A DNA stretch of 64,000 bases from Candidatus Cloacimonadota bacterium (lineage in GTDB: Bacteria; Cloacimonadota; Cloacimonadia; Cloacimonadales; TCS61), in NCBI GenBank assembly GCA_021734835.1, contig JAIPIH010000005.1:82002-146001 (forward strand). Direction: 5' to 3'. The position numbers were made by a program, and so were the translations under genes. The notes below the pieces were generated by a model. That model had not been told where the DNA came from. It searched no databases and saw only the letters and a list, made by a program, of their open reading frames with translations. Below are positions 1 through 9,165 of the stretch, in pieces (within the stretch, counting starts at the first letter, position 1; each line of letters opens with the position of its first letter).

Positions 1-1642
1 TCATTCTAGTTTGATAAATTTTTCTTAACTCACTTTCCGAAATTGTTTCTTCAAGCTCTTCTAATGCCCTCTTAACAAAAAAAATTGCACCCCCGATCTG
101 TAAACTATCAGGTGTTCTAAAATCACTTTCGTGTGCTTCAAAATAATTTTTTAGTTCCAAACTGTCTTCGTGAGTAAACGTTACCAATTGTGGTAATTGG
201 TGATTAATTCGGTCAAAGCTTGGAATGAACTCGGGAAAGTATAAGATAATTTTATAAAAGATTAATTTGTCTTCAAAATATAGAAAACCCCAGTTCTCAT
301 CTCTGTTCAACCTCAGTGCTATCATTTCGTTCACTAAGTCTGAGTTTTCAAATTTCTTTAAGTAAATATATTCATTCTTCTCCTTTAAATTGTTTTCTCT
401 CAAGATCTTACTATAATCACGTTCTTCATAAGCACTTCTCTCTAAAAGAAATTTGATCTTTTGCTGATATTCATCCCGACTTATTGATGAAAATAGAGGC
501 GGATTCGAGATTTCGATTTTAGAAACTACTGCAACAGGTACAATGAAATCTTCAAAATTATTTTCGAAATATTTTCTTAATTTCTCTCCGTCAGTGCTTT
601 TTTTCTGATCAGAAAGAAAATCTTTCCACATCTCATTGGCAATTTCGGTAGTGTTTTCTCTGGCATCCTTCTTTTTATCCACTACTGAAAATATTAAATA
701 ACCTGACTCAAGTTCGATAGGTTCTGAATATTGTCCTTCTTCCATTTTAAATGCACTTTGTAAAATGATATCTGGTAATTTGCCCAGCTTGTCATTACTA
801 CTGAGATAAGATGTTTCGATAGCTTTCTGTGTAACATTAGCATTGGCTTCTAGCAGCTCCTTTAACTGAAGTATTTTTTGTTTAGCAAGTTTGGAAGATT
901 CCTCCTTAGTTATCTCTTCGCGCAATTTTATTGTATTCTCGGCGTTTAGGGTGCTGTCAGCTAAGATCAGTGCTGTAACTCTCCTGCTGACTATCTGTTT
1001 TACGGAGTCATTGAATTCATCATCCAGCACAATAAATAATTTTAGCTTAACTTTAATTTGTTTAGTATATTTATGTTTATTATGTCTGTAATACCAAACA
1101 AAATCATTTTGATAGTCTTCTATATCAGAATCAACATCTTGTTTGTCAATTATGGCGTAACCAAGATCAATCTTCGTATTTTCAACGAAATATTGTTTTA
1201 ACAGTTTATCTTCTGTTATATTGAAAGATTTTTCCAGAATCTCCTTGGTTTTAGAAATTAATATTTCCTCTCTCATTTGTCTGAGGATATCTTGGCCGCT
1301 ATTTGTATTTTTGAAGGCAATAAATTTTGTACGATCAAAAGTTCCGTTTGTTTGAAAACGCGGATGATCTCCTAGTTGATGAATAAAAAAAGCTTCTAAT
1401 TCTGTATTATCTACACTGATCTTTTTTTCCAGCGCATAATTTTTTATTAAGTACTTTTCTGTCAGGTTGTTAAAAGCAATTTGTCGAATTGTATTATATG
1501 AATATTGATAGCTGTCTTCATATTTTTCCATCTCATCCTGTAGTTCTTCACTTGTTATATTATATGCTCCAATTTCGGCAATTACTCTAGATGATGATAA
1601 AGATGAGAACATCAACAACAATACTACAAGAAAATATTTCAT
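1..1642 (-). CDS. PpiD/SurA-like periplasmic folding chaperone (3' end outside window)
   Basis: This minus-strand reading frame starts at an ATG at 1642, preceded by an AAGGATTG-like ribosome site, and stays open to the left edge, so the C-terminus is missing. About 547 residues are visible. The first ~22 residues form a signal peptide. Residues ~22-150 look like the SurA_N_3/PpiD chaperone domain: a short strand, an ITSEEL helix start, and the characteristic 'HPRFQTNGTFDRTKF' stretch. Residues ~195-325 look like a divergent parvulin domain that ends in 'GKLPDIILQSAF...GQYSEPIELESGYLIFSVVD', which matches the end of PPIC-type rotamase domains. The family helps outer-membrane and secreted proteins fold in the periplasm, which suits a window rich in exported proteins. 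Isomerase activity is not assured because the domain is divergent. It is transcribed divergently from the gene at 1795. Confidence 0.75.
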   Translation of the reverse strand, partial: MKYFLVVLLLMFSSLSSSRVIAEIGAYNITSEELQDEMEKYEDSYQYSYNTIRQIAFNNLTEKYLIKNYALEKKISVDNTELEAFFIHQLGDHPRFQTNGTFDRTKFIAFKNTNSGQDILRQMREEILISKTKEILEKSFNITEDKLLKQYFVENTKIDLGYAIIDKQDVDSDIEDYQNDFVWYYRHNKHKYTKQIKVKLKLFIVLDDEFNDSVKQIVSRRVTALILADSTLNAENTIKLREEITKEESSKLAKQKILQLKELLEANANVTQKAIETSYLSSNDKLGKLPDIILQSAFKMEEGQYSEPIELESGYLIFSVVDKKKDARENTTEIANEMWKDFLSDQKKSTDGEKLRKYFENNFEDFIVPVAVVSKIEISNPPLFSSISRDEYQQKIKFLLERSAYEERDYSKILRENNLKEKNEYIYLKKFENSDLVNEMIALRLNRDENWGFLYFEDKLIFYKIILYFPEFIPSFDRINHQLPQLVTFTHEDSLELKNYFEAHESDFRTPDSLQIGGAIFFVKRALEELEETISESELRKIYQTRM

Positions 1643-1732
1643 TTATTCAATCCTTATTAACTTAATTAAAGTACATAAATTAAATTAACAATAAATAATC
1701 AAGAAGAATTTATAATAGGTGAGCTTTTTAAT

Positions 1733-1759
1733 TTGACTTCTTAGGGAATAATTTATATG
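1733..1759 (+). promoter_or_regulatory. candidate promoter for the 1795 gene
   Basis: TTGACT at 1733-1738 is followed after 15 bases by TATATG at 1754-1759, upstream of the ATG at 1795. The spacing is shorter than the usual 16-18. The rest of the 152-base divergent gap (1643-1794) is AT-rich with no other clear signal. Confidence 0.3.
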
Positions 1760-1794
1760 CAGAATTTAATTAAAATTTAATTTTGAGGTAGGAT

Positions 1795-4623
1795 ATGTCC
1801 AAATTTAGAAACTTATTTTTATCGTTCTTGTTATATGCTTTCCCTGTCCTGGTATCTGCACAGGTATTAGACTCGCTCAGTACAGCCGTTTTGGATTCTT
1901 GTCTGAACTATTTACATTTGGATCTGGATGAGCTTGGTTTTGAAAAAGCTTTAGTTGAAGATGATACTTTTAAACTACAAATTGTTGAGCAAATACTTGA
2001 TGAACCTTTAAAATTGTCGGATTACTTACTTTCAACGGCAGATAATGTTCAAAATTTAGATAATCTTAATTTAGCAGATTTTATTGCTGCACAGCTTGAT
2101 ACAAAAATTGAAAAAATAGAGACGTTGGAAATATCTGGGTCATTGCCGTTAGAAACAATTATCGAAGAAGAATTGGACAAGGCTTTTCCATATATAATGA
2201 AATTCTATGCTGAATTGGATTCGTTAGAATTACATGATCTGATAATGTCAGCACCGGCTATGTGGTGCGGTGATAATGAAGAAGAAAATAAATCGTTGCG
2301 AGGTGTCTGGCAGAGAGAATTTCATACTTTTGTTGATACGTCACGTTCTGTTGACCAAAACCGCTTGTTGAACATTATGAAAAAAATCGATAGAACAGCA
2401 TTATATAATGCAGGATTAATAAATGTCAGATTGATTGAAGCATTTAAACAAATTGATTTCGGTAAATACAATGATCTTGATTTTGCTGTAGATGGTGTCA
2501 GCGGCAATATATTATATTATGCTAATACAAAATATGGTGAAATAATCATTGGAAGTTCGGATGATAACATTTATTCCCGCGATTTTGCTTTTATGATTGA
2601 TGTTGGTGGGAATGATACTTATCGTTGCAGAGCGGGTGGAGCTTTAGGAGTATTAAGCAATCCATTCTCCTTTGTACTTGATCTTGAGGGCGATGATTTT
2701 TACTTCAATGAAGACAGATCAATCAGCTTTGGTTCAGGTTTTCTGGGAATTGGAATTTTATACGATCTTAATGGAAATGATGTCTATCGCGGAGCGAACT
2801 ATACGCAAGGTAGTGGAATCTGTGGCATTGGAATTTTAAATGATAGTGACGGAACTGATGATTACCGAGGTGGATGTTTTACCCAAGGAGCTGGCCATTA
2901 CGGATTTGGTTTATTACGGGATTTTGGAGAAGGAGATGATAGATATTCTGCCAAACTTTGCGCTCAGGGTTTCGGTTCCACCTTTGGATATGGACTTTTA
3001 CATGATACTGGAGGAGATGAAATTTATAAAACAGGTGGAGAATACCTGCATGCACCCTTATTACCGAACGATTATCAATCTTTCAGTCATGGATTTGGTA
3101 TGGGCTGGAGACCGCGTGCCGGTGGTGGCATCGGAGTTCTGCTTGATGAAAAAGGAAATGATTTTTATGATGGTGAAGTTTTTTGTGAAGGTTCATCTTA
3201 TTGGTATTCCCTGGGATTATTGATTGATGGAGGCGGTAATGATTCTTACAGTGCAGCTCAATATGCGCAGGGAGCTGGTGTACATCTGGCAATTGGTGCA
3301 CTGTGGGAGCAGGATGGTGACGATCAATATCACTCTCGCTTAGGAGTAGTGGGAGGAACTGCTCACGATTATTCGGTAGGGATGCTGGTTGATGAAAAAG
3401 GAGATGATAATTATATTGTTTCCGGCGGCTACGGAGTTTCCCTTACAAATTCATTTGCACTCTTTATTGATAAATTGGGTGATGATATGTATTCTACCTG
3501 GGAGGAGTATAGTTTAGGTGCGGTTAGATGGGGTAGAGGTTTCGCCGGTTGCGGGGTATTCATGGATCTGGAAGGGAAAGATACTTATCCTAGAAATAAA
3601 GCAGCGAAAGATAATGGACTTTGGCTTAATAACGACTGGGGCATAGGAATTGATCTTGATCGGAATATTGTCACAAAACCTGAACTAGAATCTGTTGAAG
3701 AAATCATTCTCACAGCGGAAGATACACTAAAGTCCGTTGAAGAATTGTTTGCAGAAGCATCTTTATGGGGAGTTGGATCTAATCAGAAAAAAGTTGCACG
3801 GGCAAAGAAAGCCTTTTTACGAAGCAGTAAAGAAGGAATAGACTACATCTGTGCAAACAAGTTGGGAACTGATAGCAGTTTAGAACTCAGATTAATCGAA
3901 ACTATGACTAATGAATACCCAGATCTTATGGGGTCATTATTGCTGGATAATTTAAAAAATGAGAATTTAAAGATCCAGAAAAATTCAATTCGATTATTAG
4001 GGATTGCCAAATATCAAGCAGCATATGAACCTTTGATTAAGATGTTAAAGAGCAATAACTATGATAAGATAAAACGTACTATTATTGTAGCACTTGGTAA
4101 TATTGGTAATAAAAGCGCCAGTTTAGTCATATCCGATCATATCAAGGATAAAGAAGAAATTTGTCGGATAAGTGTAATTTCAGCTCTGAGGAAATTAGAG
4201 GATAAAACTGCAAATTACGTTCTTGTCAAAGCTCTCGAAGATGATATGTTCACTGTACGTTCAGCAGCTTATTCTGCTTTAATCGAATTAGCAGACTTGC
4301 AGACATCTAGAGAACTCTATTCAAAAATAATAAATGAAGAACTTGTTTATCCGGAGCTTGCTTTAAGAACTTTAGCAAAGATCCAAGCGGGTTTTGCTGA
4401 TAGTACATCAGTAAATTATAAAGAACAAAGAAAGCTAGCAAATAAATTGTTTGTAAAACTGCTAAAAAATGAAGATTCTCGGGTTAGAGCAGAAGCTGTT
4501 CGATCCATATTGATGAATTTTACTGAAAAAAAACGAGTCTGGCTTACTGAATTCATTAATAAAGAACCAGATCCTTATGTCGTAGCAGTATATGAGGAGA
4601 CAAAAAAATATATTGAGAGGTAA
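1795..4623 (+). CDS. secreted protein with a GxDxY beta-solenoid repeat array and HEAT repeats
   Basis: The 942-residue protein has a signal peptide (residues 1-22, ending VSAQ). It then has an all-helical region (~25-225), about twelve tandem repeats (~265-622), and a helical C-terminal part (~690-942) with HEAT-like pairs such as 'RSAAYSALIELAD' and 'VRAEAVRSILM'. Each repeat is roughly 26-30 residues and centres on D-x-x-G-(N/D)-D-x-Y, followed by a glycine-rich 'GxGxxGxG' strand. That pattern suggests a stacked beta-solenoid, perhaps binding metal with the Asp residues. I do not recognise a named family and assign no enzyme activity. The next gene starts 3 bases after the stop, so the two are co-transcribed with the tricorn-like protease. 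The ATG start is preceded by GAGGTAGG. Confidence 0.8.
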   Translation: MSKFRNLFLSFLLYAFPVLVSAQVLDSLSTAVLDSCLNYLHLDLDELGFEKALVEDDTFKLQIVEQILDEPLKLSDYLLSTADNVQNLDNLNLADFIAAQLDTKIEKIETLEISGSLPLETIIEEELDKAFPYIMKFYAELDSLELHDLIMSAPAMWCGDNEEENKSLRGVWQREFHTFVDTSRSVDQNRLLNIMKKIDRTALYNAGLINVRLIEAFKQIDFGKYNDLDFAVDGVSGNILYYANTKYGEIIIGSSDDNIYSRDFAFMIDVGGNDTYRCRAGGALGVLSNPFSFVLDLEGDDFYFNEDRSISFGSGFLGIGILYDLNGNDVYRGANYTQGSGICGIGILNDSDGTDDYRGGCFTQGAGHYGFGLLRDFGEGDDRYSAKLCAQGFGSTFGYGLLHDTGGDEIYKTGGEYLHAPLLPNDYQSFSHGFGMGWRPRAGGGIGVLLDEKGNDFYDGEVFCEGSSYWYSLGLLIDGGGNDSYSAAQYAQGAGVHLAIGALWEQDGDDQYHSRLGVVGGTAHDYSVGMLVDEKGDDNYIVSGGYGVSLTNSFALFIDKLGDDMYSTWEEYSLGAVRWGRGFAGCGVFMDLEGKDTYPRNKAAKDNGLWLNNDWGIGIDLDRNIVTKPELESVEEIILTAEDTLKSVEELFAEASLWGVGSNQKKVARAKKAFLRSSKEGIDYICANKLGTDSSLELRLIETMTNEYPDLMGSLLLDNLKNENLKIQKNSIRLLGIAKYQAAYEPLIKMLKSNNYDKIKRTIIVALGNIGNKSASLVISDHIKDKEEICRISVISALRKLEDKTANYVLVKALEDDMFTVRSAAYSALIELADLQTSRELYSKIINEELVYPELALRTLAKIQAGFADSTSVNYKEQRKLANKLFVKLLKNEDSRVRAEAVRSILMNFTEKKRVWLTEFINKEPDPYVVAVYEETKKYIER
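2590..3660 (+). repeat. twelve-fold protein-level repeat (D..G(N/D)DxY units)
   Basis: Inside the 1795-4623 gene, units start at 'DVGGNDTY', 'DLEGDDFY', 'DLNGNDVY', 'DSDGTDDY', 'FGEGDDRY', 'DTGGDEIY', 'DEKGNDFY', 'DGGGNDSY', 'EQDGDDQY', 'DEKGDDNY', 'DKLGDDMY' and 'DLEGKDTY'. One unit carries an extra ~20-residue loop with 'LPNDYQSFSHGFG'. The DNA is diverged between units, so the array is old and not a recent tandem duplication. Confidence 0.8.
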
Positions 4624-4625
4624 AA

Positions 4626-7600
4626 ATGAAAAAGACATATTTTATACTGTTATTATTTTCAATAACATTACTAATTGCTGTTGAACCGCATTTTATGACA
4701 TCTCCCGCTATTTCTCCTGATGGAGAAAAAATATGCTTTGTTTATAAGAACGATCTCTTCCTAGTACCTTTTAGTGGTGGAGAAGTAAAACGTATAACCG
4801 CAACATCAGCAAGTGAGTGGTCACCAAAATTCTCTCCGGACGGGAAAAAAATTGCCTTCAATTCTAATCGGAACGGCTGGTCAGGTTTATACATTTATGA
4901 TTTTGAAAATGCAATGATCAAGACAATTAATCAAGAAGAAATGAATATTTTGGATTGGTTTCCTGATAATAAAAGGATACTCGCCCGAGGCTATCAACCA
5001 GGTAAAGGCAACATTTTCTATATTGTTAATTTAGATGGTTCTTTCAAATTACTTACGGCCTTTGCAGGTAGGAATGCTTCAGTTTCCGGAGATGGGAACA
5101 AGATAATTTTTGACAGGCGTGGTGAAGTTTATCGCGAATCTTATACGGGCAGCTACAATGGTGAACTCTGGCAATATGATTTGATTGAACATAAATTCAC
5201 AAGATTTACAAATACTGATTTTACAGAGCAATATCCTGTTTATTCATCAATATCTGATGAAGTATATTTTGCTTGTTCGGACGGAAATGTATTCCAGCTC
5301 AATAAAGTGGAAAATAACAATTTTGAAAGACCAATACAGTTATCAAAATTCAAAACATGGTCTGCCAGAGAACTTTCCATTGCAAAATCAAATAACCGTT
5401 TAGTATTTGAGTTGTTTGATAAATTATGGAGATTCGATCCAAAGACTGAAAAAGTATCTGAAATTAAAATAGAATTTGATCAGGATTGCTATGTAAATCC
5501 TGTTAAAAGAGAAAATGTGAAAAACTCAGCCTCCAACTTTACAGTTTCAGATGATGGTCAGTTAGTAGTTTTCGCCTATAAATTCGATCTCTTTGCAGTA
5601 CCTGAAAAAGGTGGAGATGTAGTACAGATAACTAAAGATCAGAGAGGTATTGATAAGGTTGAGATCCTAGCTGATAATCAAACTGTTATCTTTACTAAAA
5701 GAGTTGAAGGTGAATTGCGATTATATAAATTCAATATCAAGGATATCGCTAAAATTGAAGAGATTAAATGGAGTGAAAGCAAATATGTAAATTGGTTGAA
5801 GCGACAAAAAAATACGATCGTCATTGGCTATTCTGATAATGAAAAAAAACACAAAGTAGCTCTGGCAGACAGCATGTGTAATAACATCCAAACAATCATT
5901 AATGACCAGTATGTGTTTGGGAATGTTAAAATCAGCCCCGATGAAAAATATTTGTTATACGAGGCGACTCGACCTGAAATGTGGACGAATCACGTTTATT
6001 TATACAATATTGAATTAGCAACAAAGGAACTTTTATATAATCATGAGGGTTGGTTGGATAATATCTTTTGGGGTAAAGATCATAAATCAGTTTTCTTTAC
6101 TGAGGACGGTAACATCAGGAGAGTTGATTTACAAGCCAGGGAAGATTTCTACAAAGAAAAGAACCATTGGAAAGAAATTTTAGATCCAACTTTGCCGAAA
6201 CAAGAGAAAACCAAATCACAAGAGGTAGATAAAACACCTATTATAATCGACTCTGAAGGATTTTCTAAAAGGATATCTACGATAATTTCAAAACCCGGAA
6301 ATAATTGGGTAGTACAGGTAGAAGATGATTCAACACTTTACTATTTAAACAACTTTGAAAAAAAATATAGTCTTCGAAAAAGTGATTATTCGGGTGAGAA
6401 TGATAAACTTATAACCTTGTACAAAAATAGACCGGAGAATTTGCAATTCAACGAGGAAAACAAAGTATTTTACTACATTCTAGAAAAGAAATTGTATAAG
6501 CAGGCTGCAAAGAAAAGTAAGAAAGCGGAGATTATAAACATGGATTATAAATATACTTATGATAATCATAAATTAAACAGTGATATTTTCCATCAAGTTT
6601 GGGTAGAATTCGGAAATGGTTTTTATGATCCTGATATGCATGGCATAAACTGGAGGAAGTCTAGGGACAAATTTTCAAAATATCTGCAATTTGCTGATGA
6701 TACTGCTATCTTGAAAAAGATCGTTGATGAAATGATCGGAGAAGTAAACGCATCTCATACCGGATTTTATCCGAGAGACGAGTCTGATTTTGTAACTTAT
6801 CATACAGCCTACTGCGGAATTGAACTCGACTGGGAATACTTCCCCAAGCATGGACTTACCATAACAAAAGTTTATATGAAATCCAAACTTAATAAACCGC
6901 ATAATATAAAAATCGGCGATATTTTATTAACTGTAGACGGTAATGAAGTTGGTAAAGGAATGGATTTTGTACCACTATTTAAAGATAAAATTGGGGAGAA
7001 AGTTAAACTGGGGATTCGAAGCGGTAAAGAAATGAAAGTTGTTACCGTGAAAGGTTTAACATTTCGCGAAAATATTAATCTCTATTATGATAATTGGGTT
7101 GAAGAAAGGCGATTGCAGGTCGATGATTTATCTAATGGTAAAATCGGCTATTTGCATATCCGCAGTATGAATCACACAAGTTATAGAAGATTTATTCAGG
7201 ACTTGTTTGCTGAAAATGCTGATAAAGAAGCTTTGATCATTGATGTCAGGAATAATGGAGGAGGATATATACATGATATGCTGGTGGAGATATTAACTAA
7301 AAAGCCTTATGCTCTTAGTACTTACAGATCATTTGACGGTAATATGAAGTACGCCAATCCGGGGAATACAGTTGATGTGCCAATGGTATTACTGATCAAT
7401 GAAAATTCTTTTTCAGATGCAGAGATTTTCCCAACTTTGTTTAAACAATTTAAACTGGGAAAAGTTATAGGTATGCCGACCAGCGGTTCTGTTATCGGTA
7501 CCGGGCATCATACTTTTATGGATGGTTCCAGTATGCGTATGCCTTCGACCGGATGGTTTACTCCAAATGGAGAAAATATGGAAGGGAACGGTGTTCAGCC

Positions 7601-7694
7601 GGATATTTATATAGATCCCACACCGGAACAAATAATAAATGACGATGATGTGCAGCTGAAAAAAGCTATTGAAGAATTGTTGAAAGATATTTGA
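4626..7694 (+). CDS. tricorn-like S41 protease with beta-propeller and PDZ
   Basis: The 1022-residue protein has a signal peptide (1-17). WD40-like PD40 blades fill most of residues 20-500, for example 'SPDGEKICFVYKND' and 'SPKFSPDGKKIAFNSNRNG'. A tricorn core helical segment lies near 645-715, a PDZ domain near 730-815, and the S41 catalytic domain near 820-1020. By comparison with archaeal tricorn, the likely active-site residues are His711 (in 'NASHTGF'), Ser930-Asp931 (in 'NENSFSDAE') and Glu986 (in 'NMEGNGVQPD'). Archaeal tricorn is a large peptide-degrading complex. This copy is exported, so it probably trims peptides or misfolded proteins in the periplasm. It is the second gene of a two-gene unit with the beta-solenoid/HEAT protein, 3 bases downstream, with a GAGAGG ribosome site inside the end of that gene. 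Confidence 0.9.
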   Translation: MKKTYFILLLFSITLLIAVEPHFMTSPAISPDGEKICFVYKNDLFLVPFSGGEVKRITATSASEWSPKFSPDGKKIAFNSNRNGWSGLYIYDFENAMIKTINQEEMNILDWFPDNKRILARGYQPGKGNIFYIVNLDGSFKLLTAFAGRNASVSGDGNKIIFDRRGEVYRESYTGSYNGELWQYDLIEHKFTRFTNTDFTEQYPVYSSISDEVYFACSDGNVFQLNKVENNNFERPIQLSKFKTWSARELSIAKSNNRLVFELFDKLWRFDPKTEKVSEIKIEFDQDCYVNPVKRENVKNSASNFTVSDDGQLVVFAYKFDLFAVPEKGGDVVQITKDQRGIDKVEILADNQTVIFTKRVEGELRLYKFNIKDIAKIEEIKWSESKYVNWLKRQKNTIVIGYSDNEKKHKVALADSMCNNIQTIINDQYVFGNVKISPDEKYLLYEATRPEMWTNHVYLYNIELATKELLYNHEGWLDNIFWGKDHKSVFFTEDGNIRRVDLQAREDFYKEKNHWKEILDPTLPKQEKTKSQEVDKTPIIIDSEGFSKRISTIISKPGNNWVVQVEDDSTLYYLNNFEKKYSLRKSDYSGENDKLITLYKNRPENLQFNEENKVFYYILEKKLYKQAAKKSKKAEIINMDYKYTYDNHKLNSDIFHQVWVEFGNGFYDPDMHGINWRKSRDKFSKYLQFADDTAILKKIVDEMIGEVNASHTGFYPRDESDFVTYHTAYCGIELDWEYFPKHGLTITKVYMKSKLNKPHNIKIGDILLTVDGNEVGKGMDFVPLFKDKIGEKVKLGIRSGKEMKVVTVKGLTFRENINLYYDNWVEERRLQVDDLSNGKIGYLHIRSMNHTSYRRFIQDLFAENADKEALIIDVRNNGGGYIHDMLVEILTKKPYALSTYRSFDGNMKYANPGNTVDVPMVLLINENSFSDAEIFPTLFKQFKLGKVIGMPTSGSVIGTGHHTFMDGSSMRMPSTGWFTPNGENMEGNGVQPDIYIDPTPEQIINDDDVQLKKAIEELLKDI

Positions 7695-7728
7695 TGATAC
7701 CTCTAGGATCAAATTTTTTTTTAATAAA

Positions 7729-9165
7729 TTATTGTACTGGTGCTAGAAGTCTAGCTATTTTTACAGCAAGTTTATACCAGAAAGGTTTTTTTGTATAGTC
7801 GTCATTAGTAATTCTGAAGCTGTTTGAAAAATCTTCCAACATCATGGCTTCAACTTTAGTAGCAAATTCTTTATTGCTGAACAACATGTTGATCTCGAAG
7901 TTGATGCGGAATGATCTGTTATCCAGATTCGCTGTACCAACCATAGATCTTTCATCATCTATAAGCATAGTTTTTTGATGCAACAAACCTTTGGAATAGC
8001 GATAGACTTTAACTCCCGCTTTAGTGATATCATCCAAATAGGATAAGGCTGAAAGATTTGTTATCAGGAGATCAGATTTTTCTGGGATCATTAATCTTAC
8101 ATCAACTCCACGTAAGCCGGCTAATTGTAAAGCACAAAGAACTTGCTGATCCGGAACAAAATACGGGCTTGTTATCCATAATCGCTTTTTGGCAGAATTA
8201 ATAGAGTGGACAAAAAAGATACCGCAAGTTTCTAATTCATCTGCTGGACCGCTTGGTAAAACGAGAACAATATTTTTCCATTTTTTGTTGTACTTCGGTT
8301 CCCAGTTAAGCTCAGGAACATTATTTGTCGCCCAATACCAATCTGAAATAAAAGGTAATTGAGTACTTAAAACAGAAGGTCCTTCCACTTTAACATGAGT
8401 ATCGCGCCAAAAACCGTATTTTTTTTGTGTACCCATATATTTATCAGTTACATTAAGTCCACCAACATAGGCGATTTCACCATCTACAACAACTATTTTT
8501 CTGTGATTCCGGAAATTAAGTCTTAACCTGTATGCCCAACCTTTCCGGTTCTTGAAATTACTCACCAGGATTCCATTTTTTCTCATTTTGTTAAAATATG
8601 ATTGTGGTAAACCAGTACAGCCTATATCATCATATAATAAATAAATCTTAACACCTTCTCTAGCTTTATGGATCAATTTGGACTGCAGTTTTTTACCAAG
8701 ATTATCATCATGGATCTTATAAAATTGTACTAAAATGTAACACTTGGCATGATCGATTCCAGAAAAAATTGCTTTGAATGTGTTCTCACCATTAATAAGT
8801 AATTCTGCTTTATTATAAGAGGTGGATGGCATATCTGCTAATCTCTCAACCACGCTGATATCGGGTTGCTCATCATGAGAAATCAGATTATCCTTTTGAA
8901 ATTTAAGCCTTAAGTTCTGAGCAAGTGCATTGATTTTCAAGTCACCTGATCTCCGAGCGTTGATATATCCATAGAATTTTCTGTCTCCGAACAGCCAGTA
9001 AAGAGGAACAGCTAAATATGGGAATAATATCAGTGTAACTGCCCAGGCAACTGAACCTTGAGATGTCCTTCCCTTCCAGATCGCATCAAGTGCAGCTATA
9101 AAGCCAAGTATGTGGAATCCGATCAATGCTAACCACAAGAAAAATTTTATTCCATCAATGAACAT
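7729..9165 (-). CDS. cls: cardiolipin synthase (phospholipase D superfamily)
   Basis: The 478-residue inner-membrane enzyme joins two phosphatidylglycerols, or a related phospholipid pair, to make cardiolipin. Two N-terminal transmembrane helices (~7-27 and ~38-60, the latter ending 'LYWLFGDRKFYG') precede two PLD domains. Both HKD motifs are intact: His221-Lys223-Asp228 in 'HRKIVVVDG' and His396-Lys398-Asp403 in 'HQKTMLIDD'. Length and order fit bacterial ClsA-type enzymes. It is the last gene of a five-gene minus-strand operon. Its ATG overlaps the TAA of the TPR gene (TAATG) and is preceded by GAGGAG. It converges with the protease at 7694 across only 34 bases, where I see a T-rich run but no good hairpin. 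Confidence 0.95.
   Translation of the reverse strand: MFIDGIKFFLWLALIGFHILGFIAALDAIWKGRTSQGSVAWAVTLILFPYLAVPLYWLFGDRKFYGYINARRSGDLKINALAQNLRLKFQKDNLISHDEQPDISVVERLADMPSTSYNKAELLINGENTFKAIFSGIDHAKCYILVQFYKIHDDNLGKKLQSKLIHKAREGVKIYLLYDDIGCTGLPQSYFNKMRKNGILVSNFKNRKGWAYRLRLNFRNHRKIVVVDGEIAYVGGLNVTDKYMGTQKKYGFWRDTHVKVEGPSVLSTQLPFISDWYWATNNVPELNWEPKYNKKWKNIVLVLPSGPADELETCGIFFVHSINSAKKRLWITSPYFVPDQQVLCALQLAGLRGVDVRLMIPEKSDLLITNLSALSYLDDITKAGVKVYRYSKGLLHQKTMLIDDERSMVGTANLDNRSFRINFEINMLFSNKEFATKVEAMMLEDFSNSFRITNDDYTKKPFWYKLAVKIARLLAPVQ

Noticed and set aside
2840..3223. 127-residue plus-strand frame inside the beta-solenoid gene
   Set aside because: It is a frame shadow generated by the periodic repeat; the in-frame gene is continuous with signal peptide and repeats.
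2590..3660. Possible RTX calcium-binding repeats
   Set aside because: GGND-type motifs recur every 26-30 residues, not every nine, and the protein has an N-terminal signal peptide, so it is not a standard RTX protein.
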